From UBA6522 sp965204155 (lineage in GTDB: Bacteria > Pseudomonadota > Gammaproteobacteria > Steroidobacterales > Rariloculaceae): a DNA stretch of 64,000 bases. The stretch lies in contig OZ241971.1 of the NCBI GenBank assembly GCA_965204155.1, positions 4,402,001-4,466,000 on the forward strand, read 5' to 3'. Of this stretch, positions 1-8,873 are shown piece by piece (positions within the stretch are counted from its first letter, which is position 1; each line of letters begins with the position of its first letter). The notes beneath the pieces are model-generated. The model saw nothing but the letters and a program-made list of their open reading frames with translations, had not been told where the DNA came from and searched no databases. Made by a program: the position numbers and the translations under genes.

Positions 1-86
1 CCCAGTTGCAACAGCGGCGCCTGCAGCCATGGGCAGATCCCACTGCTGAGGATCTCGTAGGGAGAAGCGGATATAGACAGTGCCAC
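1..86 (-). CDS. holB: DNA polymerase III delta' subunit, N-terminal fragment (runs off the window)
   Basis: A GTG at 86 opens a reading frame that stays open to the window edge, giving 28 codons. The frame reads P-Y-E-I-L-S-S-G-I-C-P-W-L-Q-A-P-L-L-Q-L, which resembles the start of HolB proteins, where a (Y)PW(L/Q)xxxW-type segment precedes the clamp-loader ATPase-like fold. HolB is the delta' subunit of the clamp loader. Position supports the call: it begins 6 nt after the tmk stop, and tmk-holB is a common bacterial gene pair. The Shine-Dalgarno is weak. The fragment is too short for certainty. Confidence 0.55.
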   Translation of the reverse strand, partial: MALSISASPYEILSSGICPWLQAPLLQL

Positions 87-92
87 GAGTTG

Positions 93-722
93 CTAGCGCC
101 TGAAGTCACTCAGAAACGCTGACATTTGGGTCGTGATCCTGGACTTTACTTCCGACAGGGAAGGCGTCGCATCAATCACCTTGATACGGTTCGGCTCATC
201 ACGCGCCAGTTCCAGATAGGCTTCACGCACGCGAACAAAAAAATCCCAATTCTCCCGTTCGAAGTGGTCCAAGGTTCGGGCGCGAATTCTGTTCAGGCCT
301 ACTTCCACCGGTGCGTCCAATAGCAGTGTAAGGTCCGGTTCCAGGTCTCCGTGAACCGCTAGCCGCAAAGACTCGATCAAAGCCTTGTCAGCACACCGTC
401 CGCCGCCCTGATAGGCTACCGTCGCATCGCTGAACCGATCACAGATCACCCATTGTCCGTCGTCGAGCGCCGGTCGAATGACCCTGTCCAGGTGGTAAGC
501 CCGAGCGGCAAACATTAGCAGCGTCTCAGTTTCCGCCGACAATTCGCCATGGTCTCCCTGCAGGACCCAGTCCCTGATTTTGTCGCCTAACTCTGTGCCG
601 CCAGGCTCCCTTGTGACCCTGACGGGAATACTCGCGGCGGTGAGGGCTTCCCGAACAAATGCAATGCATGTCGTCTTGCCGACGCCTTCGGTTCCCTCGA
701 GGGTAATGAATGCGCCCCTCAC
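93..722 (-). CDS. tmk: Thymidylate kinase
   Basis: This 209-residue protein has the usual TMPK length and phosphorylates dTMP to dTDP with ATP in the cytosol. The P-loop GTEGVGKTT lies at residues 10-18. The DR motif (CDRFSDATVAYQGGGR) lies at about 94-109, with Tyr and Gln residues typical of dTMP binding, and a LID-like segment with several Arg follows at about 143-152. The start is a GTG that overlaps the mltG stop, so translation is probably coupled. The order mltG-tmk-holB is the classical one downstream of fabF. Confidence 0.95.
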   Translation of the reverse strand: MRGAFITLEGTEGVGKTTCIAFVREALTAASIPVRVTREPGGTELGDKIRDWVLQGDHGELSAETETLLMFAARAYHLDRVIRPALDDGQWVICDRFSDATVAYQGGGRCADKALIESLRLAVHGDLEPDLTLLLDAPVEVGLNRIRARTLDHFERENWDFFVRVREAYLELARDEPNRIKVIDATPSLSEVKSRITTQMSAFLSDFRR

Positions 723-1756
723 CGCTCCGCAGTCTCCGCCAGCGGAGTACCGGATTGGTATCGGGCAACCGCTCGCCGGTGCTCGTCCAGTGTGGTGGAG
801 AAATAATGACTCCCGTCTCCCAGGCCGGTCGCAACGAAGTACAGTTCCGAACCGGGCGCCGGGTCTACCGCCGCTGCCAGCGACTGCCGACCGGGAAGCG
901 CGATGGGAGTCGGAGGCAGCCCGGATCGCGTATAGGTGTTGTAGGGCGTGTCCCGGGAGAGGTCTGCGCGGCGCAGGTCGCCGTCAAAGTCGTCGCCGAG
1001 CCCGTATATGACGGTCGGATCGGCCTGCAGGCGCATGCCGCGCTCCAATCGCCGGTGGAAGACTCCCGAGATGCGCCGGCGTTCCTCGTTCAGTGCCGTT
1101 TCCTTTTCGATGATCGAGGCCAGGGTCAATGCCTCGTAAGGCGACTCGAGCACCGTAGTGGCCCGGTATTCTCCCCATACCTCTTCCAGCAGATCCTGCA
1201 TCGCCTCGTGGGCCTGGCGAAGAACCGCGACCGCCGGCGTTCCTCTTGGAAACCGGTAGGTATCCGGGTAGAACTGGCCTTCCGGGTGGCGTCCGGGATC
1301 GCCCAGATCGGCCATGATCGATTGCGGATCCAGATCGCGGGCATCCACCGCCTCATGATTCCTCAACGCTGTAACCATATCGGCGAATGTCCAACCTTCG
1401 ATGATGGTCAGGTCGTACAAATACACCCGGCCGCTCACCAGTTGATCCAGCAGCCCTCTGGGGCTGGTTCCGCTGCCGATCAGGTACTCTCCGGCCTGGA
1501 TCCGTTTCGCGTCGCCCGAAAAGCGCGCATACGCGTTGAGGGCCCAGGACGTCTCGAGGATGCGGCGCCGGGAGAGTTCGTCGCTGATTCCCGCCAGCGA
1601 GGATCCCGGGGCCACATCGAGCCTGTCTCCGCCGGCGGCGACATTCATGGGAGTATCCAGCGACCGCCAGGCAATCAGCAGGGTCGCGCATGCGACGGCA
1701 ACGATGCTGCCGCACAACGCCGTGAACATGATCCAGCGCAGAGTTCTCGCCTGCAT
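719..1756 (-). CDS. mltG: Endolytic murein transglycosylase MltG
   Basis: This 345-residue inner-membrane protein has one N-terminal transmembrane segment (about residues 9-30) and a periplasmic YceG-like domain. MltG cleaves nascent glycan strands and so limits their length. The catalytic Glu is in ASIIEKET at about residues 217-224, and the downstream QADPTVIYGLG and YNTYTRSGLPPTPI motifs (about 245-280) are diagnostic of the family. It starts at ATG and its stop overlaps the tmk GTG. The pabC gene that sits between fabF and mltG in many relatives is absent; about 130 bp of apparently non-coding DNA lies there instead. Confidence 0.93.
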   Translation of the reverse strand: MQARTLRWIMFTALCGSIVAVACATLLIAWRSLDTPMNVAAGGDRLDVAPGSSLAGISDELSRRRILETSWALNAYARFSGDAKRIQAGEYLIGSGTSPRGLLDQLVSGRVYLYDLTIIEGWTFADMVTALRNHEAVDARDLDPQSIMADLGDPGRHPEGQFYPDTYRFPRGTPAVAVLRQAHEAMQDLLEEVWGEYRATTVLESPYEALTLASIIEKETALNEERRRISGVFHRRLERGMRLQADPTVIYGLGDDFDGDLRRADLSRDTPYNTYTRSGLPPTPIALPGRQSLAAAVDPAPGSELYFVATGLGDGSHYFSTTLDEHRRAVARYQSGTPLAETAER

Positions 1757-1885
1757 TTCGTCCTGTCGTGCTGCCGTGGGTGCGAAGATCCGGGTCGCCC
1801 ATGGTAACAGGATGAGAACGGAGAATTGGCGGGAGATTGCGTCGGTCCGCGGTTCGACGCCAGGCCGGCCAGGAGGTTCGGCAGG

Positions 1886-3127
1886 TCAGTCCGATTGCCT
1901 GAAGACCAAGGTACCGTTTGTTCCGCCGAAGCCGAAGGAATTGGACAGGGCAATCCGCACCTTGCGTTCCAGAGCCACGTTCGGCGTGTAGTAGAGATCG
2001 CACTCGGGATCCTTGTTCTCCAGGTTGATCGTCGGCGGCACGACCCCATCCTTGATCGCCATCACGGTAAACAACGCTTCGATCGCGCCGGCGGCGCCCA
2101 GCGTATGGCCCGTCGTGGACTTGGTCGAACTGATGACCAGCGATTTTGCGTGCTCGCCGAACGTCCGCTTGACAGCCAGCGTTTCGGCCACGTCACCCAG
2201 GGGCGTCGATGTGCCGTGCGCATTGATGTAGTCGACCTCTTCGAGGTTCACGCCCGCGTCCTCGAGAGCCAGGCGCATGCAGTGATCCGCCCCGGAGCCG
2301 TCTTCGGTGGGCGCGGTGATATGGTACGCGTCGCCGTTCATGGCCGAGCCGATCAGTTCGGCGTAGATGTTCGCGCCGCGCCGCCGGGCGCGCTCGTACT
2401 CCTCCAGCACCAGGCAGCCCGCCCCGTCGCTGAGGACAAACCCGTCCCTGTCCCTGTCCCAGGGCCGGCTCGCGCCGGCGGGGTCGTCATTGCGCGTCGA
2501 AAGCGCCCGCGCCGAGGCAAATCCGCCGATTCCCAACGGAGTGGTGGCATACTCCGCGCCGCCCGCCAGAATGACATCCGCCTCGCCGATGCTGATCAAC
2601 CGTCCGGCCAGACCGATGCAGTGCGCGGACGTGGCACAAGCGGTCACCAGGGCCAGGTTCAGACCCGTGAGCCCGTACTTGATGGAGACATGCCCGGAGA
2701 TCATGTTGACAATACTTCCCGGAACGAAAAACGGTGAGATTCTCCGGGCTCCCGCCTTCCGGTACTTCTCGTAGTTCGTTTCGATGGTGTCGATGCCGCC
2801 GATGCCGGATCCCATGATCACGCCGAACCGATGGGCGTCCGATTCGGCAACCGCAAGCCCCGCGTCCTCGAAGGCCTCGGTACAGGCGGCTATGCCATAG
2901 TGCATGAAGCGGTCCGCCTTGCGGCTGTCCTTGACCGACATGTAGTCGGTCACGTTGAAGTCCTTTATGACGCCGGCGAAGGTGGTGCTGAATCCGGTCG
3001 TATCGAAAGAGTCCACCGGGCCGATACCGCTGACGCCGTCACGGACGTTCGCCCAGCCCTGGGCGACGTTGTTCCCATTGGGAGAGATCAGGCCTAGCCC
3101 GGTAACGACGACTCGCCGCCTGGTCAT
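1886..3127 (-). CDS. fabF: 3-oxoacyl-[acyl-carrier-protein] synthase II
   Basis: This 413-residue protein matches the usual FabF length. It condenses malonyl-ACP with acyl-ACP in fatty acid elongation. The Cys-His-His triad is visible: the nucleophile in TACATSAHCIG at about residues 160-170, His in HGTSTPLGD at about 303, and His in KSTTGHTLGAAGA at about 340. The C-terminal glycine-rich NSFGFGGTN motif is intact. It follows acpP by 60 nt on the same strand, so fabG-acpP-fabF probably form one transcript. Confidence 0.96.
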   Translation of the reverse strand: MTRRRVVVTGLGLISPNGNNVAQGWANVRDGVSGIGPVDSFDTTGFSTTFAGVIKDFNVTDYMSVKDSRKADRFMHYGIAACTEAFEDAGLAVAESDAHRFGVIMGSGIGGIDTIETNYEKYRKAGARRISPFFVPGSIVNMISGHVSIKYGLTGLNLALVTACATSAHCIGLAGRLISIGEADVILAGGAEYATTPLGIGGFASARALSTRNDDPAGASRPWDRDRDGFVLSDGAGCLVLEEYERARRRGANIYAELIGSAMNGDAYHITAPTEDGSGADHCMRLALEDAGVNLEEVDYINAHGTSTPLGDVAETLAVKRTFGEHAKSLVISSTKSTTGHTLGAAGAIEALFTVMAIKDGVVPPTINLENKDPECDLYYTPNVALERKVRIALSNSFGFGGTNGTLVFRQSD

Positions 3128-3187
3128 CAGGGTGACCCCGGCTGAACCTGAGAGGGAAAGTAAACGATGCGCAAGACGTGCGGGAGG

Positions 3188-3430
3188 CTAGGAATCGCCC
3201 TTGTGCGCGTTGACGTAGTCGATGGCATGCTGGACCGTGGTGATCTTCTCGGCTTCTTCATCCGGAATCTCGGTCTCGAATTCCTCTTCCAGGGCCATGA
3301 CCAGCTCGACAGTATCCAGGGAGTCGGCTCCCAAATCGTCGACAAACGATGCATCGTTGTTGATTTCGTCCGCCTTGACACCGAGCTGTTCAGCGATGAT
3401 CGCTCTGACTTGGTCTTCGACACTACTCAT
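3188..3430 (-). CDS. acpP: Acyl carrier protein
   Basis: This 80-residue acidic protein carries the phosphopantetheine attachment Ser in DDLGADSLDTVELVMALEEE (Ser at about residue 37). It carries the growing acyl chain for FabG, FabF and the rest of type II fatty acid synthesis. It sits between fabG and fabF, as in most proteobacteria. The 152-bp gap to fabG is long enough for an additional promoter, in keeping with the high expression typical of acpP, but I did not identify one. Confidence 0.96.
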   Translation of the reverse strand: MSSVEDQVRAIIAEQLGVKADEINNDASFVDDLGADSLDTVELVMALEEEFETEIPDEEAEKITTVQHAIDYVNAHKGDS

Positions 3431-3582
3431 GCGTGGGGTACCCCTTAACTAAATGACCGGCCAGCAGGCCCATGGCCGCGCTTGCGTGGCGCGTATTGTA
3501 CTGAGAACAACGGGGGCAATCCACAATGTCACGGCAAAATCATATACGCCGTCATGCATCGACAATATTCGCTCGCCAAGCC

Positions 3583-4353
3583 TCAACTCATCAGCAGCCC
3601 ACCGTTGACATTCAGGGTTTCGCCGGTGACGTATCGAGCCGCGTCGGACGCCAGGTAGACCACCGCAGCGGCGACGTCCTGCGGTGCGCCGAGGCTGCGT
3701 GACGGAATCTGCCGCTTGAGCGAATCCCGTTGGGATTCGCTCATCTCCCGGGTCATGTCCGTCTCGATGAATCCCGGAGCGACGGTATTCACCGTGATAT
3801 TTCTTGAGGCGACCTCCTTCGCCAGGGATTTGCCGAATCCGATCATGCCGGACTTGGCCGCGGCATAGTTCACCTGCCCCGGGTTGCCGGTCAGACCCAC
3901 CACGGAAGCGATATTGACGATACGCCCCCAGCGCGCCCGCATCATGCCGCGGATGGCCGCCTTGCAGACCCAGTAGAGGGAGGAGAGATTGGTCGCCAGT
4001 ACCCGGTCCCATTCGTCCGGTTTCATGCGCGCGAACAGATTGTCGCGCGTGATGCCGGCGTTGTTCACCAGGATCGTCGGAGCCGTTTTCGACTCCGAAA
4101 GCGTCGCGAAGAGTGCCTGTATCGATTCGGGATCGGCCACATCCAGCACCAATCCGCGCGCGTCGGGAGAGAGGGTCCCCAACCGCTCGGAAATCGCGGC
4201 AGCGCCAGGCTCGGTGGTCGCCGTACCCACGACGGCAGCGCCCTGCAACGCCAGCGCCTGCGCCGTGGCGCGCCCTATTCCGCGCGAAGCTCCCGTCACC
4301 AGTGCCACGCGTCCCTCGATACCGGGCCAGCGCCCGAGCTGTGCCAGTTCCAT
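3583..4353 (-). CDS. fabG: 3-oxoacyl-[acyl-carrier-protein] reductase
   Basis: This is a classical short-chain dehydrogenase of 256 residues that reduces 3-oxoacyl-ACP with NADPH. The cofactor motif TGASRGIG is at about residues 20-27, NNAG at about 97-100, the catalytic Ser in IVNIASVVG at about 146-154, and YAAAK (Tyr and Lys) at about 162-166. The C-terminal YVTGETLNVNGGL is the usual FabG ending. It has about 10 extra N-terminal residues compared with many FabGs. The gene is the first of the fab cluster here; plsX, fabH and fabD are not in the window. It diverges from gspG across 169 bp that must hold both promoters. Confidence 0.94.
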   Translation of the reverse strand: MELAQLGRWPGIEGRVALVTGASRGIGRATAQALALQGAAVVGTATTEPGAAAISERLGTLSPDARGLVLDVADPESIQALFATLSESKTAPTILVNNAGITRDNLFARMKPDEWDRVLATNLSSLYWVCKAAIRGMMRARWGRIVNIASVVGLTGNPGQVNYAAAKSGMIGFGKSLAKEVASRNITVNTVAPGFIETDMTREMSESQRDSLKRQIPSRSLGAPQDVAAAVVYLASDAARYVTGETLNVNGGLLMS

Positions 4354-4522
4354 GGAATGTATTTCCTGTATTTCGTGCCGGCGCGATTATACGCTGCGGC
4401 GTGCGTCGCGACTGCCGGTTTCCGGCCGGACGGGGTTCCATATGCCGATGTCGGGAGCGATACGAAAGCGTGAAAATAGTGTGTTATCTTGGCAACCACA
4501 GCAGGAACGGCGAGAAATCGAA

Positions 4523-5023
4523 ATGGTTCGCCCGTCAATCAGACTCACCGGTTTCCGGGCCGGGCTGTCCGGCCGGGAAGTACAGGGGCCGGACAGTAAA
4601 ACGGCTACGTGCGGCCAGCGCGGTTTCACCCTCATCGAGATCATGGTGGTGGTCGTCATTATCGGGCTGCTGGCGGCGCTGGTGGCGCCCAGCCTGATCG
4701 GAAACATCGATCGTGCCGCAGTGAACCGGGCCAGAGCGGATATCCGTAGCATAGAAACGGCGCTCAATCTCTACAGGCTGGACAACTTCAGTTATCCCAC
4801 CACCGACCAGGGACTGGAAGCCCTGGTTCGCAATCCCGGGGAGGCAGCCGCGCCCAACTGGAAGGCCTACCTTCGCGGTCTTCCGTCAGACCCCTGGAAC
4901 CAGCCTTATCAGTACGTATACCCCGGCCAGCGAAGCGAGTTCGATCTGTTCACGTTTGGCGCTGACGGCGTGCAGGGCGGTGAGAATGTCAATGCGGACA
5001 TCGGCAACTGGGACCTTAATTGA
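4523..5023 (+). CDS. gspG: Type II secretion system major pseudopilin GspG
   Basis: GspG is the main subunit of the inner-membrane-anchored pseudopilus. The class III prepilin signal ends in QRG before FTLIEIMVVVVIIGLLAALV, with Glu at +5 and a hydrophobic N-terminal helix. The C-terminal part has the GspG pattern: ALNLYRLDNFSYPTTDQGL, LPSDPWNQPYQYVYPG and LFTFGADG, with Asp residues in the calcium loop region. The leader before the cleavage site is about 34 residues, much longer than the usual 5-10, and the frame has no nearer ATG, GTG or TTG. The gene opens an eight-gene gsp run. gspC, D, E and F are not in the window. Confidence 0.93.
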   Translation: MVRPSIRLTGFRAGLSGREVQGPDSKTATCGQRGFTLIEIMVVVVIIGLLAALVAPSLIGNIDRAAVNRARADIRSIETALNLYRLDNFSYPTTDQGLEALVRNPGEAAAPNWKAYLRGLPSDPWNQPYQYVYPGQRSEFDLFTFGADGVQGGENVNADIGNWDLN

Positions 5024-5114
5024 CGCCCAGCCGTCCGGCTGACCGCCCCGGCATGCACACTGAATGGCGGTGGCCGTGAACGCGTCCTCAGCCGCCCCGA
5101 ACCCTGCTTTCACC

Positions 5115-5648
5115 ATGTGCGCAAAGCACGGCACAAAGGGATTTTCGCTCATTGAACTCCTGGTGGTGCTGTTCATCATCGGGCTGTTCGCGGGTACGGC
5201 GGTCCTGTCGCTGAACGTGATCGGGGTTGACCGGGAGCTTGAGCGCGAAGCGCTGAGGCTTCGGAGTCTGCTGGACACGCTGATGGACGAAGCGGTGCTG
5301 CAAACCCGGGACTATGGCGTGCTGTTCACAAACAACGGTTACAGGTTCTTCGTCTACGATTACCGGTCACTGAGTTGGCTCGAGCCGGTGGGGGACGAGT
5401 TTCTGAGAGAGCATCGACTCACTGAACCTCTGGCGATGACCCTGTTTCTTGAAGACAGGGAGGTCGTTCTGGATTCGGAGTATGAACCGGAATTCGGGCA
5501 ACAGCTCCAACCGCAGGTCATGCTGCTGGCGAGCGGGGAGATCACACCCTTCGAGGCCCGCCTGTTCCGCGACCCGGCCGGCGGCCGATACCTGCTGAAG
5601 GGAATGCTTGACGGTTCGCTGGAGGTCACGCGAAGTGGATTCGACTAG
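5115..5648 (+). CDS. gspH: Type II secretion minor pseudopilin GspH
   Basis: This is a minor pseudopilin near the pseudopilus tip. The prepilin motif is KG before FSLIELLVVLFIIGLFAGTA, with Glu at +5. The start at 5115 gives a 9-residue leader, as usual for prepilins. An in-frame ATG at 5064 would add 17 residues, and neither site has a clear Shine-Dalgarno. The rest of the protein (LDTLMDEAVLQTRDYGVLF, YRFFVYD) fits the GspH beta-rich domain. The end overlaps the start of gspI. Confidence 0.88.
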   Translation: MCAKHGTKGFSLIELLVVLFIIGLFAGTAVLSLNVIGVDRELEREALRLRSLLDTLMDEAVLQTRDYGVLFTNNGYRFFVYDYRSLSWLEPVGDEFLREHRLTEPLAMTLFLEDREVVLDSEYEPEFGQQLQPQVMLLASGEITPFEARLFRDPAGGRYLLKGMLDGSLEVTRSGFD

Positions 5649-6066
5649 CCAGGTTCGGGGTTTTACCCTGCTTGAGGTGATGGTCGCTCTGGCCATCGTC
5701 GCCCTCGGCATGATGGCGGTACACGCGCAACTCAACCGTTACGCAGTCGGCGCCGCGATCATCGAGAACAAGGTTCTCGCGAGCTGGATTGCGTCCAACC
5801 GCATTGCAGAACTCAGCGTGGCGCCCCAGTGGCCGCCGCTGGGTGAGACCCGGGATGAAGTCGATTATGCCCAGCGAACCTGGGTCTGGCACACGCAGAT
5901 TTCGGAGACGCCCGTGGAAAACCTTCGCCGCGTCGATGTGTCCGTGTCGCTGGCGAATGAACCCGAGCAGGTCATCCATACCGTGTCCGGCCTCCTGGAG
6001 CCCCCTCCCCCGCCGGGCATTCCACCGCCGAACTGGCTGCCTGGTGCGCCCGGGACGGGACCGTGA
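5635..6066 (+). CDS. gspI: Type II secretion minor pseudopilin GspI
   Basis: GspI nucleates the pseudopilus tip together with GspJ and GspK. The prepilin motif is VRG before FTLLEVMVALAIVALGMMAV, followed by the GspI-typical segment IENKVLASWIASNRIAEL. I chose the GTG at 5635 because GGAGGT lies 8 nt upstream (5621-5626); a TTG at 5608 is possible but poorly placed. The C-terminus is extended by a Pro-rich tail of about 20 residues (PPPPPGIPPPNWLPG), which is not a usual GspI feature. It overlaps gspH at its 5' end and gspJ at its 3' end. Confidence 0.9.
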   Translation: MDSTSQVRGFTLLEVMVALAIVALGMMAVHAQLNRYAVGAAIIENKVLASWIASNRIAELSVAPQWPPLGETRDEVDYAQRTWVWHTQISETPVENLRRVDVSVSLANEPEQVIHTVSGLLEPPPPPGIPPPNWLPGAPGTGP

Positions 6067-6719
6067 AGTCCGCCTCGAATCGCCGCGCGATGCCCTGCCC
6101 GGAGCGGATATCCGCTGGCGGATTCACGCTGGTGGAATTGCTGGTCGCGGTTGCCATCGTTGCCGTGATCGGCGTCATTGCGCTAACCGGGCTTTCAACG
6201 GTCCTGCAGCAACAGGCCATCGCGGAGGAGCGGTCGCAGCGATGGCGCGATATCCAGTTCGCCATGCATGTCATCGCCCAGGACCTGGCGCAGCTTCATC
6301 CCCGGGCCGCCCGGGATGAATCGGGCGAAACCTGGCAGCCCAGTTTCCAGGTTGGCGTCACCGAACAATTTGCCGTTGAACTCAGCCGCGGCGGATGGGC
6401 CAACCCCGCCGGACTGCCGCGAGGTCATGTTCTGAGAGTCGCCTACGACTGGGAGGAAAACGGCAACATGCTGGTTCGCTTTCACTGGCCGGCCATGGAC
6501 CGTACGCTGACGACGCCTCCGGTGCGGACCGAACTGCTTGGCGGTGTCGACGACATACAGATCAGACTTCAGGATCGAAACGGCCAATGGCACGTGGAAT
6601 GGCCACCGCTGGACATGCCGGCTCCGGATTCCCTGGTCATGCCGCCCCGATTGGTGGAGTTCAACCTCTATCTGGAAGATTTCGGCCACCTGTGGCGCAC
6701 CGTGGAGGTTGGTGGATGA
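6063..6719 (+). CDS. gspJ: Type II secretion minor pseudopilin GspJ
   Basis: This 218-residue tip pseudopilin starts at GTG in a GTGA overlap with the gspI stop. The prepilin leader of about 19 residues ends at AGG before FTLVELLVAVAIVAVIGVIA. The following segment (QWQ-like SQRWRDIQFAMHVIAQDL) and the late LLGGVDDIQIRLQD and PPRLVEFNLYLEDFG fit GspJ. It ends in an ATGA overlap with gspK, so the tip complex subunits I, J and K are translationally linked. Confidence 0.9.
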   Translation: MKSASNRRAMPCPERISAGGFTLVELLVAVAIVAVIGVIALTGLSTVLQQQAIAEERSQRWRDIQFAMHVIAQDLAQLHPRAARDESGETWQPSFQVGVTEQFAVELSRGGWANPAGLPRGHVLRVAYDWEENGNMLVRFHWPAMDRTLTTPPVRTELLGGVDDIQIRLQDRNGQWHVEWPPLDMPAPDSLVMPPRLVEFNLYLEDFGHLWRTVEVGG

Positions 6720-7645
6720 AGCCTCCCGGTGAACTGCAGCGGGGCGTCGCGGTCCTCACGGCCATGCTGGTCGTGACCCTGGGCACGATGATTGCCGTCA
6801 ACATGATGTGGAGTGCCAGCCTGGATCAGCGGCGGGCTTCGGCCGGACTGGCAGCGGACCAGGGGATCGCGTACCTGCAGGGCGCGGAAGCGTGGGCAGG
6901 GGATATTCTCCGTCAGGACAAGGTGGAATTTCCGCAAAGCGATCACCTGGGGGAACTCTGGGCCCTGGAACTGCCGCCCCTGCCGGTGGACGGAGGCGCC
7001 ATCACCGGCCGGCTGGAGGACCTTCAGGGCCGGTTCAACCTGAACAACCTGGTCACGCCCCAGGGTGAGCTGGATCCGCTTTCCCTGGCGCAATTCGAGC
7101 GTTTGCTGGCAACGCTCGGCCTGGACCCGTCCGTTGCCGGAGCCGTTGTCGACTGGCTCGATGCGGACGTGGAAACCCACTTTCCCAATGGCGCCGAAGA
7201 CGATGCATACGCCGGTGCGATGCCCCCGTATCGCACGCCGAACTGGCCCATCACGAGCACCAGCGAACTTGCCGCGGTGTCCGGCATCGAGGCCGAAGGG
7301 TATCGGACGCTGTTGCCCCATGTCGCCGCATTGCCGACAGGCACTCCTTTGAATGTCAACACGGCGTCGGCTCCCGTTCTCGCGTCGCTGTCGGATGACA
7401 TTGGCCTGGCCGGCGCCGCCGCATTGCTGGAACGGCGGGGCGACACGGAGTTTGTGGACATCGATGGAGCTTTCGAGGGCCTGCTCGAGCCGGATACTCG
7501 CGGTCGAATCAACGGGACCAGCGATTACTTCCTGTTGACTGCCACCGTGGTACTTGGCACGCACCAGTACACCCTTTACTCTGTCCTGCAACGGCACCAG
7601 AGTGGCCTTGTTGGCGCCGTCTTTCGCAGCCTTGGAGTTCAATAG
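6716..7645 (+). CDS. gspK: Type II secretion minor pseudopilin GspK
   Basis: GspK caps the pseudopilus. The 309-residue protein has the expected GspK signature: a leader ending QRG followed by VAVLTAMLVVTLGTMIAVNM, with Thr rather than Glu at +5, as in the family. The large alpha-helical domain follows, with LEDLQGRFNLNNLV at about residues 100-113 and LNVNTASAPVLASL (helix-hairpin-helix-like) at about 213-226. The start at 6716 forms an ATGA overlap with gspJ. Confidence 0.91.
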   Translation: MKPPGELQRGVAVLTAMLVVTLGTMIAVNMMWSASLDQRRASAGLAADQGIAYLQGAEAWAGDILRQDKVEFPQSDHLGELWALELPPLPVDGGAITGRLEDLQGRFNLNNLVTPQGELDPLSLAQFERLLATLGLDPSVAGAVVDWLDADVETHFPNGAEDDAYAGAMPPYRTPNWPITSTSELAAVSGIEAEGYRTLLPHVAALPTGTPLNVNTASAPVLASLSDDIGLAGAAALLERRGDTEFVDIDGAFEGLLEPDTRGRINGTSDYFLLTATVVLGTHQYTLYSVLQRHQSGLVGAVFRSLGVQ

Positions 7646-7646
7646 C

Positions 7647-8873
7647 GTGCTCGAGCATCTGGTTGTCCGATTGCTGAGGCGTCCGGGCGACGTCTCGTGG
7701 GTCGTACTCGACTCCGACGGACAACGCCTGTCACCGCAGACGCACGGTACATTGGAGGAAGCCGCCGCGCAGGCCGCGAATCGGCGCGTTCTGGTGCTGG
7801 TGTCCGGATTGGATGCGACCAGCAGCCAGGCAACGTTGCCCGTCAAGAGCCCGAAGCGGCTGCGGCAGATGCTCCCCTATTCGCTGGAGGACGTCGTCGC
7901 CGAGGATGTGGACCGTCTCCACTTTGCCGCCGGTCCGCGCGACGCCTCGGGAACGGTTCCCGTCACCATGGTGACGCGGCGGCAAATGGATTCCTGGCTG
8001 GACGACTGCGAACAGGCGGGATTGAACCCGGATCGGGTGTACTGCGAGGCGGACGGTGTTCCCATCGTGCCGGGTGCCATGACGTTGGTCATTGAAGGCG
8101 ACCGTACATGCGGTCGCGTGCCCGGCGAGGCAGGCTTCGCACTTCAGGGATTCACATTGCCGGAAGTGCTGCGGGTAGCGTACGGCGGTGCGGACGAATC
8201 CTCCGAACTGCCCCACGTGACATTGTTTGCCGACAATGACGGATACGCACAATGCGAAGGCGATGTCGCCTGGCTGCGCGAGCAGGGCGTCAGCCTGGAC
8301 GTACAGCTATTGCGCGAGGGCGTTCTGCCCCGACTGGGTGCGACTCTTATTGGCCGTCCCGGATGCGACTTGCTCCAGGGTCCCTACGGTCTGCAGCCCG
8401 ACTGGCAGTCGTGGTTGCGGCCGTGGCGGCTTGCCGCGTCACTTCTGCTCGGAGTGATCGTGCTGGCGATTGCCGGAGAAGGCGTCCGGTACCTGACGCT
8501 AAGCCGCGATGACCGTAACGTGACCGAAATGCTGGAGACTGCGTGCCGGCTCAACTCACAGTCGTCCAGCCTGGCATCGTGCGAAGCGGAGATTCGTCGG
8601 CGCTTCGCCGTCACGGCGGACGGGACCGAAGCCGGGTTCCTGCTGGCGCTTGAAGAGATAGCGCAGTCCTGGAATGAAGACACGCGCCTGGAAGCGTTGA
8701 GTTACCGAACCGGCGTCATGGATCTGCGTATCGTTGCCCAAAGCGTATCCGCACTGGACGAATTCTCTCGCGACATCAGTAGCAATGGCCGCTTGCAGGC
8801 ATCGATTCAATCGGCGAATCCGACGCAGGACGGCATTCTCGGGCGACTGCAGATCGCCGTCAGTCCACAATGA
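7647..8873 (+). CDS. gspL: Type II secretion inner-membrane protein GspL
   Basis: GspL couples the cytoplasmic ATPase GspE to the membrane platform. The 408-residue protein has an actin-like cytoplasmic domain (about residues 1-240; RLRQMLPYSLEDVVAEDVDRL is typical), one transmembrane helix at about 262-280 (LAASLLLGVIVLAIAG) and a short periplasmic ferredoxin-like domain. The GTG start lies 1 nt after the gspK stop. The order G-H-I-J-K-L-M-N is the standard gsp order. The ATPase gene gspE is elsewhere. Confidence 0.87.
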   Translation: MLEHLVVRLLRRPGDVSWVVLDSDGQRLSPQTHGTLEEAAAQAANRRVLVLVSGLDATSSQATLPVKSPKRLRQMLPYSLEDVVAEDVDRLHFAAGPRDASGTVPVTMVTRRQMDSWLDDCEQAGLNPDRVYCEADGVPIVPGAMTLVIEGDRTCGRVPGEAGFALQGFTLPEVLRVAYGGADESSELPHVTLFADNDGYAQCEGDVAWLREQGVSLDVQLLREGVLPRLGATLIGRPGCDLLQGPYGLQPDWQSWLRPWRLAASLLLGVIVLAIAGEGVRYLTLSRDDRNVTEMLETACRLNSQSSSLASCEAEIRRRFAVTADGTEAGFLLALEEIAQSWNEDTRLEALSYRTGVMDLRIVAQSVSALDEFSRDISSNGRLQASIQSANPTQDGILGRLQIAVSPQ

